Assembly (NCBI GenBank): GCA_963793025.1
Contig: CAWBYL010000001.1
Span: 519,391-583,390, forward strand
Direction of reading: 5' to 3'
Origin: CAWBYL01 sp963793025
Lineage (GTDB): Bacteria; Actinomycetota; Acidimicrobiia; Acidimicrobiales; Acidimicrobilacustridaceae
Length of the DNA: 64,000 bases
Shown here: positions 61,518 through 64,000 of the stretch, in pieces
Layout of the letters: every line of letters starts with the position of its first letter
Numbering within the stretch: position 1 is the stretch's first letter
The notes under the pieces: model-generated
The model's input: only the letters and a program-made list of their open reading frames with translations
Database searches by the model: none
What the model was told of the DNA's origin: nothing
Translations under genes and position numbers: made by a program

Positions 61518-62438
61518 ATGTCCCGATCCACCCGTTCCGGCCCCTGCCCAGCCGCGTCCACCGCCCCCGTCGACCTCGACCTGGTCGCCTTGGCCCACGC
61601 CCTGCTCCCCGCCGCCCCCGACCGGCCGTTGGTCGCCACCCTCGTCGGGGTGGTCACCCCACCCCCGGCCACCGGGAGCCCCGCCATGGTGCGGGCCGAC
61701 CTACCCGGGCCCGATCCGGTGGCGACCCTGCTCGGCTTCGATGCCCCTGGCGAGTGGAGTGCGATCGGGCTGTGCGCCCCCAGCACAGCCCGGATCCTCG
61801 ACGACCCGCGCACCACCCCCGGGCCCGGCAGCCTCGTCCACCTCCTCGACCGTGGCGGACGGGCGGTCACCGTGACATCCATCGGAGTCGACGTGATGGA
61901 GATCGGCCCCCACGATGTGCCCGACGAGGGCCGCGTCCCCGACCTCTGCCGGCGGGCCCTCGGGCTGAGCACTGCTCCCCCACCGCCCGACATGGGCACG
62001 CTCGTGATCGACGCGTGGCTCGGGGCCATCGCCCGCCGCACCCTCCACCAGCCCGGCCTGAGCTGGGCGGCGTGTGTCGCTCTCCACCCCGGTCGCGTGC
62101 TTCTCGGTGACGATCCCGCCTTCGGGTCCGGCGAGCCCACCCCGGCGGCGATGGCGCGGGCCACCGATCTGCTGGGCACCCAGGCCGACTGGGAGCGCTA
62201 CCGACAGGTGTGCGCCCGGGGCCGGGGCGAACCCCTCAGCGGGCTCCCACCCGCCGACGCCGAGTGGCTCGACACGGGTTCGTTCGCCCGATGGGTTCTC
62301 GGGGAGGTACCGAGTTGGCTGGCCATGATGGACCTGCTCGAGGGTGCCCTCTCCGCCGCCGCGGTCGACCGGCTCTGGGCCACCCTCGGTCTGTGTCCAG
62401 CGCCGACGTGGCCACCGACCGGGCAATCGCGTGGCTGA
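61518..62438 (+). CDS. Hypothetical protein
   Basis: 306 residues from ATG 61518. No signal, no membrane segment. Mixed alpha/beta, with VALAHALLPAAPDRPLVATLVGVV at the N-terminus and repeated Trp-containing helices near the C-terminus (SFARWVLGEVPSWLAMMDLLEG). A middle segment SWAACVALHPGRVLLGDDP stands out. Not recognised; codon use is that of the neighbours. It lies 113 bases downstream of the exonuclease, same strand. Confidence 0.65.
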   Translation: MSRSTRSGPCPAASTAPVDLDLVALAHALLPAAPDRPLVATLVGVVTPPPATGSPAMVRADLPGPDPVATLLGFDAPGEWSAIGLCAPSTARILDDPRTTPGPGSLVHLLDRGGRAVTVTSIGVDVMEIGPHDVPDEGRVPDLCRRALGLSTAPPPPDMGTLVIDAWLGAIARRTLHQPGLSWAACVALHPGRVLLGDDPAFGSGEPTPAAMARATDLLGTQADWERYRQVCARGRGEPLSGLPPADAEWLDTGSFARWVLGEVPSWLAMMDLLEGALSAAAVDRLWATLGLCPAPTWPPTGQSRG

Positions 62439-62477
62439 TCCGGGCGACCCATGGCTCTCGCGTGTAAGGGTGATCCC

Positions 62478-63232
62478 ATGACCCTCGTCCTCGAGATCAG
62501 CTGGTCGGCCGCAGCGTCGACGATCACGGTCGTCGACACTGCGGCGCACAGCACCGTGGCGAGCGGCTCGGCCGGGCATCCTCCCTCCACCGACGGCCAA
62601 CAGGACCCCGAGGCGTGGTGGGGAGCCCTCGTCCGGTCGAGCGAGGCGGCCATCGAAGAACTGGCCGCTCTCGACCTCGCGGCGGCCGACGTCGCCATGG
62701 TCCTCGTCCGGCCCGGCGAGCCCGTGGGTGGCCTCGTGGCCGTGGGCCCGTCGGGGGACGTGGTGCACCCCGCGCTCCTCGGCGACCACGCGGCCTCGGG
62801 CGCCGACGGCGACTGGTTGCTGAGCAAGGTCGACGGCGGCGAGTCCGCCTGGCGGGCCACCACGGGAACCACGCCCACTGCTGGCAGCACCGTGGCCCTG
62901 CTGTCGTGGTTGCACCGAGCGCGCCGGATGCCTGGGCTTCGGCCGAGCGGTTCACCGTTCCCACCGGGTGGATCGTCGAACGCCTCGGCGGCGACGCCGC
63001 CATCAGCACCCACGACGCCACTGGCACCGCGGTGCTCGATCGGGCTCACCCCGACCGCTGGTGCACCGAGCTCCTCGCGGTCGTGGACCCTGACCTCGAC
63101 TGGGTGTCGGCCCTCCCCGCAGTCAGCACCGCCGCTCGACCCGTGGGCCTGCTGGCGACCGATGCCGCGACACTCCTCGGGCTGCCGGCGGCGGTCCCCC
63201 TCCACGTGGGCGAACCGATACCCGACCAGTGA
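62478..63232 (+). pseudogene. FGGY carbohydrate-kinase N-terminal half, frame-broken
   Basis: From ATG 62478 the first frame (LVLEISWSAAASTITVVD, PEAWWGALVRSSEAAIEEL, GSTVALLSWLHRA) reads as an FGGY kinase N-lobe. At about 62928 (GCGCGCC) it shifts; the second frame (PDAWASAERFTVPTGWIVERL, DATGTAVLDRAHPDRW, PVGLLATDAATLLGLPAAVP) carries on to a stop at 63232. The C-terminal ATPase lobe is missing, so even with the frame repaired it is only about half of a kinase. Either a decayed gene or a single-lobe homologue next to a sugar ABC transporter. Confidence 0.65.
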
Positions 63233-63255
63233 TCGAACGTCGGGGGGAGCGCTGA

Positions 63256-64000
<745 letters not shown>

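Overview
The window reads as a chromosomal segment of a high-GC actinobacterium, most likely class Acidimicrobiia (an inference from gene content, not a measured placement). Support comes from a mycothiol S-conjugate amidase (mycothiol is actinobacterial), F420 chemistry (a CofC-type enzyme and two LLM F420-dependent oxidoreductases), a DnaE2/ImuA/ImuB SOS mutasome with TCGAAC-type LexA sites, many GTG starts, ATGA/GTGA gene overlaps, and many secreted proteins carrying the actinobacterial 'VLDTR...VVGYY' beta domain. I saw no rRNA, tRNA, transposase, integrase or CRISPR array.

Layout. 0-15 kb: mixed housekeeping and lipid or xenobiotic metabolism: thiolase, two TesB-like thioesterases (one coupled to an LLM oxidoreductase), anchored nuclease, YdjC deacetylase, FAH-family hydrolase, Mca, PEBP lipoprotein, Ser/Thr kinase, pore-loop membrane protein, glycosyltransferase. 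15-18.6 kb: alcohol dehydrogenase and SDR facing each other across a hexamer repeat plus compound hairpin, then DoxX. 18.6-35.7 kb: dnaE2 and imuA-imuB, all on the minus strand and preceded by SOS-like boxes, but separated by about 11 kb holding a surface-protein island. That island has three tandem fibre-like proteins with Tat-like signals (the third decayed), an arylsulfotransferase-like protein and a subtilisin-like protease, all with VLDTR domains. 35.7-50.3 kb: second LLM oxidoreductase, Nfu-like protein, Cys-rich mini-protein with a CsoR-like palindrome, P450 plus SDR, RNase HII, repeat protein, divergent RpiB-like protein, glycosidase-like protein coupled to a class III cyclase, GpsA, CofC plus PIG-L deacetylase, DUF429, PIN-PhoH. 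50.5-59.9 kb: DUF4331 protein with VLDTR domains, TPR protein, His-rich NicO-type transporter, then a ZnuABC-like importer facing a Fur/Zur regulator across a 19-bp palindrome, together a probable metal-homeostasis block. 59.9-64 kb: IclR regulator, DEDDh exonuclease, an unknown gene, a broken FGGY-kinase fragment and the start of a sugar-type ABC ATPase.

The best candidates for something new are: two palindromic elements lying in frame inside dnaE2; the VLDTR surface system (12 domain copies in six proteins, with a clean split into Cys-pair and Cys-free forms); the fibre-like paralogues with constant ends and variable middles; the DUF4331-TPR-NicO block beside Zur/Znu; and the Cys-rich mini-protein whose start codon lies inside a CsoR-like operator.

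Caution: at least nine single-step frame breaks occur in six genes, mostly at short G/C homopolymers or dinucleotide repeats. Several are probably consensus errors, not true pseudogenes, and I treat the affected genes accordingly.
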